Below are positions 32,806 to 39,952 of a stretch of 64,000 nt of DNA, in pieces. The stretch is from Chloroflexi bacterium B3_Chlor (GTDB lineage: Bacteria; Chloroflexota; Anaerolineae; UBA7937; B3-Chlor). The position numbers and the translations under genes are program-made. The DNA is taken from positions 1 to 64,000 of the forward strand of contig NJBK01000008.1 of assembly GCA_005223035.1 (NCBI GenBank), read 5' to 3'. The number at the start of each line of letters is the position of its first letter. Within the stretch, counting starts at the first letter, position 1. Under the pieces are notes generated by a model. That model was not told where the DNA came from, made no database searches, and was given only the letters and a program-made list of their open reading frames with translations.

Positions 32806-33210
32806 CTAGCTAACCGCAAAAGTCGCGATGCGCTCAAGGTGACCATCCAAGTACACCTCGACGCGGTATCCTCCCCTGGGCCAATCATCCGGGCTGGTCA
32901 ACTCGAAACCCACACACCCGAAACCGCCCTCCTGAACCTGGTAGCTGATCTCCTCAATGAATTGCTCGCCGAAGTACCAGCGGCTGCTCACCGTCGATCC
33001 GGTGCGCAGATTGGACACCTCTGCCGAGCAGTAGAGAGGACTATCGGGGTCAAAGGTTGTGACCTCGTCGATGGGGCAGTAGTCAGCGTCTAGAGCCGTG
33101 GTGAGTACAATGTCATCTATTGAGGAACCGCCGCCGACAACATCGCACGCCGAAACCAAGAACGCGAGGGCCGCCAGGGTGAGGAGCAGCCAACTCGTCC
33201 TCAAGCTCAC
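32806..33210 (-). CDS. Hypothetical lipoprotein
   Basis: A 134-residue exported protein. The N-terminus SLRTSWLLLTLAALAFLVSA then Cys is a lipoprotein signal with lipobox LVSAC. The mature part has a beta-rich sequence with paired Cys residues (DADYCPIDEV, LYCSAEV, GFGCVGFEL), likely disulfide-bonded. No family was recognised. The frame opens at a GTG at 33210; a TTG at 33204 has GGAGG six bases upstream and may be the real start. The stop lies 44 bases before the acyl-CoA dehydrogenase gene on the same strand. Confidence 0.6.
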   Translation of the reverse strand: MSLRTSWLLLTLAALAFLVSACDVVGGGSSIDDIVLTTALDADYCPIDEVTTFDPDSPLYCSAEVSNLRTGSTVSSRWYFGEQFIEEISYQVQEGGFGCVGFELTSPDDWPRGGYRVEVYLDGHLERIATFAVS

Positions 33211-33296
33211 CCTCCATTTCCGTCATACTCATGCTCCCGAAAGTACGATAAGGATACCATCAATCCAGAACACTGTCAAGGCTATCAAGAAGGAGT

Positions 33297-33325
33297 TTGC
33301 ACGTGACCTACCGGGGTGTTATAAT
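33297..33325 (+). promoter_or_regulatory. Promoter of the glycan locus
   Basis: TTGCAC (33297-33302) and TATAAT (33320-33325) are 17 bases apart, giving transcription from about 33332. It precedes the methyltransferase gene and probably starts the whole plus-strand glycan operon. Confidence 0.75.
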
Positions 33326-33406
33326 GGATTCACATCTAGGGGGGGAAACTCAGTCGCCGAGGCGATGCTCTCGGTACGCACAGCCCCTTGCCCGGCCGGA
33401 TGGCGG

Positions 33407-34273
33407 ATGTCTACGGATCTGAGACAGGGCCACAGAGTGAGCGAACCTACTTGGAAGCGGTACCTGGCCGACTACAACGAGGGTCTGGGACTGGTCTATG
33501 AGCGGTTAGTCCTCAATGACTATCTAGATCGCCTGCTGAAGAACTACCATGTCCAAACGGTGCTGGAGGCGCCGCTGTTCGGTATGGCGGGAGTCTCCGG
33601 TATCAACAGCGTGCACCTGGCAAAGCAGGGTTGCGACGTCACCCTGGTGGACGTGAATGCGGAAAGGCTGGATGGCATCCAGCGGATCTGGGGAGAGCTC
33701 GGCCTCCGCTGTCGCTTCGTCCTCCGGGAGGACCTGACCCATCTGCCCTTTGATGATGATTCCTTCGATCTCGCCTGGGAATGGGCTGGTCTCTGGTACC
33801 TCCCCGACGCTGCCGCGCTGTTAGGGGAACTGGGGCGGGTTTCCAGACACTTGGTCTTCGTAGCAATGCCCAACAGGCTGCAAGTAGGATACTGGTTGCG
33901 CAAAGTCCTCGTGGACAAGGAATTCTTTAGGACCGTTGATGAGCGATGGGTCAACATGAGGCTCATCAAGAGTGTCCTCGAAAACCGGAACCTCAGAATC
34001 GTCGAAGACGGAGTGCTGGACATCCCGCCCTGGCCAGACACCGTCATGCCGGCCGCCGAACTGTTGCGACGACTGGGCATCAGGTCCAAGAGACTGGAGA
34101 GACAATTCAGCGGCGATGACTGGCAGTGGAGCACGATGGACTACTATCTGGGCAAGAGGCCAGAGCTCAAAGACATCATCGACGGCTATTCCTTCCTCGA
34201 GCGCATCCCGTTGCCTTGGCGTTTGAAGGTCATCTGGGCCCATCACCGCTATGTGCTGGGGAGCAAGAGGTGA
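33407..34273 (+). CDS. Class I SAM-dependent methyltransferase
   Basis: A 288-residue methyltransferase. Motif I is VLEAPLFGMAGVSGINSVHL (a diverged Gly-rich loop), motif II GCDVTLVDVNAERLDGIQRI, and the central acidic motif LPFDDDSFDLAWEWAGLWYL. These are typical of ubiquinone/sugar-type methyltransferases. It begins with MSTDLRQGHRVSEPTW; the ATG at 33407 is likely, with an alternative ATG at 33365 that has GAGG nearby. The upstream promoter rules out the much longer frame that begins at 33098. It overlaps the start of the epimerase region and probably modifies a glycan or lipid precursor made by the locus. Confidence 0.78.
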   Translation: MSTDLRQGHRVSEPTWKRYLADYNEGLGLVYERLVLNDYLDRLLKNYHVQTVLEAPLFGMAGVSGINSVHLAKQGCDVTLVDVNAERLDGIQRIWGELGLRCRFVLREDLTHLPFDDDSFDLAWEWAGLWYLPDAAALLGELGRVSRHLVFVAMPNRLQVGYWLRKVLVDKEFFRTVDERWVNMRLIKSVLENRNLRIVEDGVLDIPPWPDTVMPAAELLRRLGIRSKRLERQFSGDDWQWSTMDYYLGKRPELKDIIDGYSFLERIPLPWRLKVIWAHHRYVLGSKR

Positions 34274-34280
34274 GCCACGC

Positions 34281-35231
34281 ATGAAGATCATGGTCACCGG
34301 AGGGGCCGGCTTCATTGGCAGCCATACTGTTGATGCACTGTTGGAGCGAGGAGACGAGGTCATCTGTGTAGACGACTTCAACGACTACTACAGCCCCCAG
34401 CGCAAACGAGACAATTTGGCCACCGCCCACACCTCGCCGTCCTTCAGGCTTCACGAGAGCGACATCCGCAACTTCCAAGGGATGGAGCGCATCTTCTCGA
34501 GTGAAAAGCCGCAGAAGGTGATCCACCTCGCGGCGATGGCCGGGGTCCGCAACTCCGTCGAGTTTCCTGTCCTGTACGAGGAGGTCAATGTCAAAGGGAC
34601 GCTGAACCTGCTGGAATTGGCCTCTCGGCATGGAGTTCGCAGCTTCATCCTCGCTTCCACGTCCTCCGTTTATGGGGCCAGCAAAGATGTACCCTTCAAG
34701 GAGGACAACGCCGCCATTCGACCCTTGGCACCTTACCCTGCCACCAAGAGGGCCTGTGAATTGATGGCCCACGTGTACCACCATCTTCATGGTCTGCACT
34801 GCACCCTCCTCCGTTTTTTCAGCGTCTACGGCCCGAGAGGAAGGCCGGACATGACCCCCTATCTGTTCACTGAGGCCATCTCACAGGATAGGGAGATAAC
34901 CCTGTACGACGAAGGACGGCCCCAGCGCGACTGGACCTACATCGAAGATATCGTCCGGGGCGTGTTGGCCGCTGTAGATGCTGACCAGGAGTATGAGATC
35001 ATCAATTTGGGCAACTCCAAGCCGGTGGTCATGCGAGACTTCGTCAGTATCATCGAGGAGTTGCTGGGCCGAAGAGCGAAGATCATCTCCCCTCCCCTTC
35101 CCCCGAGCGAGCCTCCCCTGACCTATGCTGACATCTCCAAAGCACGACATCTGCTGGGCTACAACCCCACGACCGGCGTGGAGGCGGGCATGCGTTCCTT
35201 CATCGAGTGGTACCAGCGGGAGGTCGCCTGA
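34281..35231 (+). CDS. NAD-dependent nucleotide-sugar epimerase/dehydratase (UDP-glucuronate 4-epimerase-like)
   Basis: A 316-residue extended SDR enzyme. The NAD loop is KIMVTGGAGFIGSHTVDALL, the catalytic Ser/Tyr/Lys set is STSSVYGAS and YPATKRACE, and the sugar-binding C-terminus includes DWTYIEDIVRGVLAAVD. The DDFNDYYSPQRKRDN segment after the first strand is typical of UDP-glucuronate and related 4-epimerases. It would supply an epimerised UDP-sugar to the glycosyltransferases downstream. The ATG at 34281 has AGAGG upstream, and the stop overlaps the ribosome site of the radical SAM gene. Substrate assignment is by resemblance. Confidence 0.87.
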   Translation: MKIMVTGGAGFIGSHTVDALLERGDEVICVDDFNDYYSPQRKRDNLATAHTSPSFRLHESDIRNFQGMERIFSSEKPQKVIHLAAMAGVRNSVEFPVLYEEVNVKGTLNLLELASRHGVRSFILASTSSVYGASKDVPFKEDNAAIRPLAPYPATKRACELMAHVYHHLHGLHCTLLRFFSVYGPRGRPDMTPYLFTEAISQDREITLYDEGRPQRDWTYIEDIVRGVLAAVDADQEYEIINLGNSKPVVMRDFVSIIEELLGRRAKIISPPLPPSEPPLTYADISKARHLLGYNPTTGVEAGMRSFIEWYQREVA

Positions 35232-35232
35232 G

Positions 35233-36306
35233 ATGCTGGAACTCCTGCCCCAGCTGCCCCAGTACATGGCCTTTCGCCGCCTGGGAAAGCCACGGCGCTA
35301 TCCCTTCAATCTCGTCGTCAGCGTCACCTACCGCTGCAACTCCCGGTGCAAGACCTGCAACGTATGGCGGAGGTCTGCCGACGAGCTGAGCACCGATGAA
35401 TGGCGCGCGGTATTCTCCAAGATGGGAAAGACACCCTACTACCTCACATTCAGCGGAGGAGAGCCCTTCCTCCGCGACGACATCGTCGAAGTCGTGCGCG
35501 CCGCGTGTGACTTGTGTCGACCGGCAATTATCACCATCCCGACCAACGCCCTGTTGACTCGCGTTGTCCCCAAGAAGGTGGAGGCGATCCTCCAGGCCGC
35601 ACAAGAGACTCCAGTGGGCGTCAATGTGTCGCTGGACGGCGTCGGCCAGGAGCATGACGTGATCAGGGGGGTGGAAGGCAGCTATCAAAAGGCCCTGGAA
35701 ACCTACCAAGCTCTGCGAGCTCTTGACTATCCCAATCTGACGCTGAGCATCCACACTGTAGTGTCACGCTTTAACGTCCAACGCATTCCCGAGATCTATG
35801 AGGAGCTATGGAAACTGGAGGCCGACTCCTATATCAGTGAGATAGCTGAAGAGCGAGTCGAGCTGCAAACCACGGGCATGGACATCAGCCCCTCCCCAGC
35901 GGAATACGCCAAGATCGTGGATTTCCTGACCGCCCATATCAAGAACGGCAGTTTCTCGGGGTTGGCCAGGATAACCCAGGCCTTCAGGATGCACTACTAC
36001 GACCTGGCCAAGAGAATACTCTTCGAGGAGCGGCAAGTCATCCCCTGCTACGCCGGCTTCTCCTCGGCCCACATTGCCCCTGATGGAGACGTCTGGGCCT
36101 GTTGCACTCGCGCCGAACCTCTCGGGAACCTCAGGCAGACGGACTACGATCTGGCACCCATCTGGTTCGGCGAGCGGGCCGCGGCCGTGCGGCGCAGCAT
36201 CGCTGCGGGCGAATGCTATTGTCCGATGGCCAACGTCGCCTATTCCAACATGCTTCTTCACCCGCCAACCCTGTTACGGGTGACCCGAAGGGTTCTGCTG
36301 CCTTGA
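35233..36306 (+). CDS. Radical SAM protein with SPASM-like C-terminus
   Basis: A 357-residue protein. The radical SAM cluster motif CxxxCxxC is in VTYRCNSRCKTCNVWRR. Next come YYLTFSGGEPFLRDDIVE (glycine-rich SAM contact) and GVNVSLDGVGQEHDVI. The C-terminus carries more Cys (IPCYAGFSSAHIAPDGDVWA, CCTR, GECYCPMA), suggesting an auxiliary iron-sulfur cluster like SPASM proteins. GGGAGG nine bases before the ATG at 35233 gives the start. It sits between the epimerase and glycosyltransferase genes, so it probably modifies a lipid or glycan precursor rather than a peptide. Its stop overlaps the next gene's upstream region. Confidence 0.85.
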   Translation: MLELLPQLPQYMAFRRLGKPRRYPFNLVVSVTYRCNSRCKTCNVWRRSADELSTDEWRAVFSKMGKTPYYLTFSGGEPFLRDDIVEVVRAACDLCRPAIITIPTNALLTRVVPKKVEAILQAAQETPVGVNVSLDGVGQEHDVIRGVEGSYQKALETYQALRALDYPNLTLSIHTVVSRFNVQRIPEIYEELWKLEADSYISEIAEERVELQTTGMDISPSPAEYAKIVDFLTAHIKNGSFSGLARITQAFRMHYYDLAKRILFEERQVIPCYAGFSSAHIAPDGDVWACCTRAEPLGNLRQTDYDLAPIWFGERAAAVRRSIAAGECYCPMANVAYSNMLLHPPTLLRVTRRVLLP

Positions 36307-36335
36307 ACACCCAGGGAACGGCCGCTGAGGTGACA

Positions 36336-37973
36336 ATGCTTCAAAGAGGACGACAACTCTGCCGTGACCACCGCCAGTTCGTCCTCCTTTCCGTGCTCTT
36401 CGTGGCCTTTCGCCTCATGACTTTGCTTCTATACCGCCCTGGTGGCTTCATCGCCGACTACTCTGACTACAACACCAGCTATCTCCCCTTCGCCCAGTGG
36501 TCAGACAGAGGCCTCTACCCATTTGTGCACTACTGGCTGGAGTGGCCACCCCTCTTCTCGTGGCTCGTAGTCATCGTGTACCGCTTGAGCCTCCAGTTCC
36601 CACCGTGGACGGATCCACGGCTGTGGTACAACACCCTCTTGGGCCTGTCCCTGTTGCCCTTCGAGATAGGTAACCTCGTCGTCATCTACCTCATAGGTCT
36701 CCGGCTGCATGACCAAGCCAAGGCCTTCATGTGCGCTGTGATCTACGCCTGCCTCTTCGCGCCCCTTTACGTCTGGAGCGGCTGGAACGACTCCATGCCC
36801 CTCTTCTTCCTCCTCCTGGGTCTCTACCTGCTGCTCAGAAACAAGGGGATAGCTGCGGGCGTAATGACAGGCTTGGGCTTCTGGGTCAAGGTGATGCCCA
36901 TCCTACTGGTGCCCGTGGGGCTCAGGGTTCTGGCTGGGCTTCGACGAAAGGTTGCCTTCTTCGTTGCGACCTGCGCGACCCTTACCCTGATAGCGCTGCC
37001 CTTTCTGGTCATCAACGGCGGTTTCCTATGGGCGTTCTTCGCCAACATGCTGGGTCGCTCTTCGTGGGAAACGGTATGGGCTCTACTCGACGGCTACTAT
37101 TCGTACGGTATTGTGAGCGCCGATCGCATGACCGTCCCCACCGACTTCAGTACTCACCCTTCATCCGTTCCCTGGCTGGCTATCACCGTCGTCTTCGCCC
37201 TGATTCTGCTGTGGCTGTACACTCGTCGCCTCGATTACGGAGACGATCTGGGGGCCGTGGCCTTGACAGGCCTCACGGTGAGCCTCTTCACTCTGTACAG
37301 CAAAGGGTACAGCCCCCAGTTCATCATGCAACTGATCCCCTTTGCAGTGCTTCTGCTGCCCAACTTGAGGGGTGTGGCCTACATCATCCTTCTGGACATC
37401 ATCAACTTCCTGGAAGCCACAGTCTACTTCATCATGCTGCCACAGGAGCAGTGGCTGTTCGTAGCTGCCGTCCTGTCTCGGACCTTGCTCATCATGGCCT
37501 TGAGCGCTGAATATGGCCTTATCCTCTTCCAGGCAAGATCGCCTCGAATAGCCAGGATACGTCGCCGGGCCTTCGTCGGACTGCTTATCTTCCTGGCGGT
37601 CGCGGGCTGCCTCCTTACCTATCCTCTAGGAAGAGCCTATCGTTCCAGCCGCTATGCTAGAGACGAATACCGGCCCGTCATGGAGCTGCTGCAGACACAG
37701 TCCAGGCCGGGCCAGGCAGGCCTCATCCTTACCGATCAGGCCCTCTACCAACGCTTCTATCCATTCCTGACGGGACATATAGCACTGTACCTTTCCCCAG
37801 ATGGAGAGAGGCTATCTGCCATGACGATGGCCCACAACGAGCTATGGCTGTTCGAGGAAGACGCTCAAACGGCCGAGCTTCATGCCTGGTTGGACGAGCA
37901 CACGGAAAGGATAGAAGTGTACGAATTCGACTTCGGAGACTTGTACAGGTATCATGTCCGTGAAGAGCAATGA
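36336..37973 (+). CDS. Polytopic glycosyltransferase-like membrane protein (GT-C type)
   Basis: A 545-residue membrane protein with about ten to twelve helices, beginning LQRGRQLCRDHRQFVLLSVL. An early extracellular loop contains acidic residues (GGFIADYSDYNTSY), as in GT-C enzymes that use lipid-linked sugars, and WLEWPPLFSWL follows. The helical core is rich in Leu, Val and Phe, with a soluble C-terminal part (residues ~430-545). It probably transfers a sugar to a lipid or protein at the membrane. The ATG at 36336 has GAGGTGA just upstream. It overlaps the next gene by 20 bases. Confidence 0.78.
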   Translation: MLQRGRQLCRDHRQFVLLSVLFVAFRLMTLLLYRPGGFIADYSDYNTSYLPFAQWSDRGLYPFVHYWLEWPPLFSWLVVIVYRLSLQFPPWTDPRLWYNTLLGLSLLPFEIGNLVVIYLIGLRLHDQAKAFMCAVIYACLFAPLYVWSGWNDSMPLFFLLLGLYLLLRNKGIAAGVMTGLGFWVKVMPILLVPVGLRVLAGLRRKVAFFVATCATLTLIALPFLVINGGFLWAFFANMLGRSSWETVWALLDGYYSYGIVSADRMTVPTDFSTHPSSVPWLAITVVFALILLWLYTRRLDYGDDLGAVALTGLTVSLFTLYSKGYSPQFIMQLIPFAVLLLPNLRGVAYIILLDIINFLEATVYFIMLPQEQWLFVAAVLSRTLLIMALSAEYGLILFQARSPRIARIRRRAFVGLLIFLAVAGCLLTYPLGRAYRSSRYARDEYRPVMELLQTQSRPGQAGLILTDQALYQRFYPFLTGHIALYLSPDGERLSAMTMAHNELWLFEEDAQTAELHAWLDEHTERIEVYEFDFGDLYRYHVREEQ

Positions 37974-39831
37974 CAGGGCCCTCGCCCTGGCCCTCCTCTT
38001 CTTCCTCCTGTCCGTTTACCTGCTCACTTACAGTGGCGCACTGCATTCCAGCGATGGGCAGGCCATGTTTTCGGTGGCGGAGAGCGTGGTGCGGCGTGCA
38101 GACTACGATATCAACCAGATACGCTGGATGGGACTGCAACAGGGAGACTTCGGCCTTGACGGAGACCTCTATTGCCACAAGGGCCTCCCTACGTCGCTGC
38201 TGACGATACCTCTGATATGGGTAGGCATAGTGGTGCCGTTCTGGGGAGTGGTGCAAACGGGCATGCTCTTCAATGTCATCGTCACCGCCGTGACCGGCGT
38301 CCTGGTCTTCTTGTATGTGCGACGCCTGGGATACTCGCCTCGTACGGCCCTGATAAGCGGCCTGGTCTTCGGCCTGGGAACCATGGCCTGGCCCTACGCC
38401 AAGTATTTCTTCAGCGAGCCTCTGACCGGGCTCAGCCTGGTGGCCTGTGCCTATTTCCTGCTCCACCTGGCTTCAGGGGAGGGGATACGTTCGGGTCTCA
38501 AGCCGGCCCTGCTTTCAGGATTCTTCTTGGGCCTGGCGGTAGCCGCCCGCTTCGCCAACGCGGTCATGGTTCCTCTCTTCGGGGGCGCCCTGGTGGCATA
38601 TCTGCTCCGTGCAGAGGGCATGACGGAATGGTCAAAGATGCGCGCCAACTCCTTGCGGCTGCTTTCGCGCAGGTGGCCCGAGTTGGGTGCCTTCGTGCTC
38701 CCGCTGGTCCTGTGGGTTCTCGTCATCGCCGCCTACAACCACCTCCGCTTTGGAAGCCCCTTCACTACTGGGTATCTGTCACTGGAGGAATCCTTCTCCA
38801 CGCCTTGGACAACAGGCATCCTTGGCCTGCTCATAAGCCCCGGGCGCAGCATCTTCATCTACTGTCCTGTTTTGCTGGCCTTGATACCGGCCTGGCCCCC
38901 TTTCTTCCGACGTCATCGCCTGGAGGCCATATTCCTTGCCCTGATCAGCCTCTCCTATCTGTTGGTCTACGGCAAATGGTTCATGTGGCACGGAGGCTTC
39001 GCCTGGGGCCCGCGCTTTCTGGTACCGACTCTCCCCCTGCTGATCATCATGCTGGCACCACTGGTCGAGCGACTGAAGGGCAAATCGTGGAAAGCCTTCT
39101 GGGCGCTATGTGGCCTCAGCGTGGCGGTTCAAGTACTTGGGTTGAGCGTCCACTTCATCCGTCATCAGGAGGCGCTGTTGGAGACTGGTCTGCCTCTCTT
39201 CGATCCGATCACTTTTTTCGACCCCCGCTACTCCCAGCTGGGGGGGACGCTGCTGACCTTCTTGCGGCCTGAGAACCTGGACTTCGCCTGGATCCAGGGT
39301 TCACCCAGCCTCCGGGTAGACTGGCTCGGCCTGGCCACTAGCGTGGTCCTCGTGATCCTGAGCGGAACTGGAATGGTCGTCTCGCTCCGCCAGCCTAGAA
39401 CCTCCCGACCGCGGCGGCTGTACGTCTTCGTCCTCCTGCCGTTGCTGCTCGCCGGCGGCACAGCGGTCTCTCTGGCCAGGTACAAGGATGACGGCCATGG
39501 AGATTATGTCCGCATGTTGCAGTTCCTGGAGGCCAACTCCCAGCAGGGCGATGCCATCATCCAGAACTCTCCTCCAGAGACGGCCGTCCTGCAAAACCAC
39601 TACAAGGGGCATCTGCCGTCATACGGCCTCTTCGAGGGAGAACAGCCTCTGTCAGACGACACACAGGATTTGCTGGACAGGCTGGCGAAGGCTCACCCTC
39701 GCTTCTGGGTCATTCCCGACAGCCTGCCCCCTCACCTTAGCTCCCTGGATCGCTGGTTCACCGAGCGAGGTTACTCAGCGATGCAACACAGTTATGGCAC
39801 TGAGCGGCTGACCCTTTACACCAGATCTTGA
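37954..39831 (+). CDS. Polytopic glycosyltransferase-like membrane protein (GT39/DUF-type)
   Basis: A 625-residue membrane protein. It starts with a helix (LALALLFFLLSVYLLTYSGA), then an acidic extracytoplasmic loop (HSSDGQAMFSVAESVV), and continues with about ten more helices to residue ~520. A soluble C-terminal domain ends the protein. The acidic residue after the first helix is what mannosyl- and other GT-C enzymes use for catalysis. It starts at the ATG at 37954 inside the previous gene, so the two are coupled. It belongs to the same envelope glycan pathway as its neighbours; the sugar is unknown. Confidence 0.78.
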   Translation: MSVKSNDRALALALLFFLLSVYLLTYSGALHSSDGQAMFSVAESVVRRADYDINQIRWMGLQQGDFGLDGDLYCHKGLPTSLLTIPLIWVGIVVPFWGVVQTGMLFNVIVTAVTGVLVFLYVRRLGYSPRTALISGLVFGLGTMAWPYAKYFFSEPLTGLSLVACAYFLLHLASGEGIRSGLKPALLSGFFLGLAVAARFANAVMVPLFGGALVAYLLRAEGMTEWSKMRANSLRLLSRRWPELGAFVLPLVLWVLVIAAYNHLRFGSPFTTGYLSLEESFSTPWTTGILGLLISPGRSIFIYCPVLLALIPAWPPFFRRHRLEAIFLALISLSYLLVYGKWFMWHGGFAWGPRFLVPTLPLLIIMLAPLVERLKGKSWKAFWALCGLSVAVQVLGLSVHFIRHQEALLETGLPLFDPITFFDPRYSQLGGTLLTFLRPENLDFAWIQGSPSLRVDWLGLATSVVLVILSGTGMVVSLRQPRTSRPRRLYVFVLLPLLLAGGTAVSLARYKDDGHGDYVRMLQFLEANSQQGDAIIQNSPPETAVLQNHYKGHLPSYGLFEGEQPLSDDTQDLLDRLAKAHPRFWVIPDSLPPHLSSLDRWFTERGYSAMQHSYGTERLTLYTRS

Positions 39832-39952
39832 TGGGAACAAAGGCCCCAGTTCGCACCTCGGCCCGAGCCCAGACGATCCTCTGTGGGGTTGCTATAGCCC
39901 CCCCGGCTATGATAAGATTAGCCGCAAGAAATCACCTGCCAGGAGGCCACCT

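Noticed and set aside
33098..33406. Upstream extension of the methyltransferase gene
   Set aside because: A sigma-70 promoter at 33297-33325 lies inside this extension and it overlaps the divergent lipoprotein gene; the family begins near 33407.
36102..36335. Upstream extension of the first GT-C-like gene
   Set aside because: This part is a shifted frame of the radical SAM gene; GAGGTGA supports the start at 36336.
39889..39918. Possible promoter TTGCTA with TAAGAT before the 910-residue protein gene
   Set aside because: The -10 is weak and the upstream gene is only about 120 bases away, so read-through from the operon promoter is as likely.
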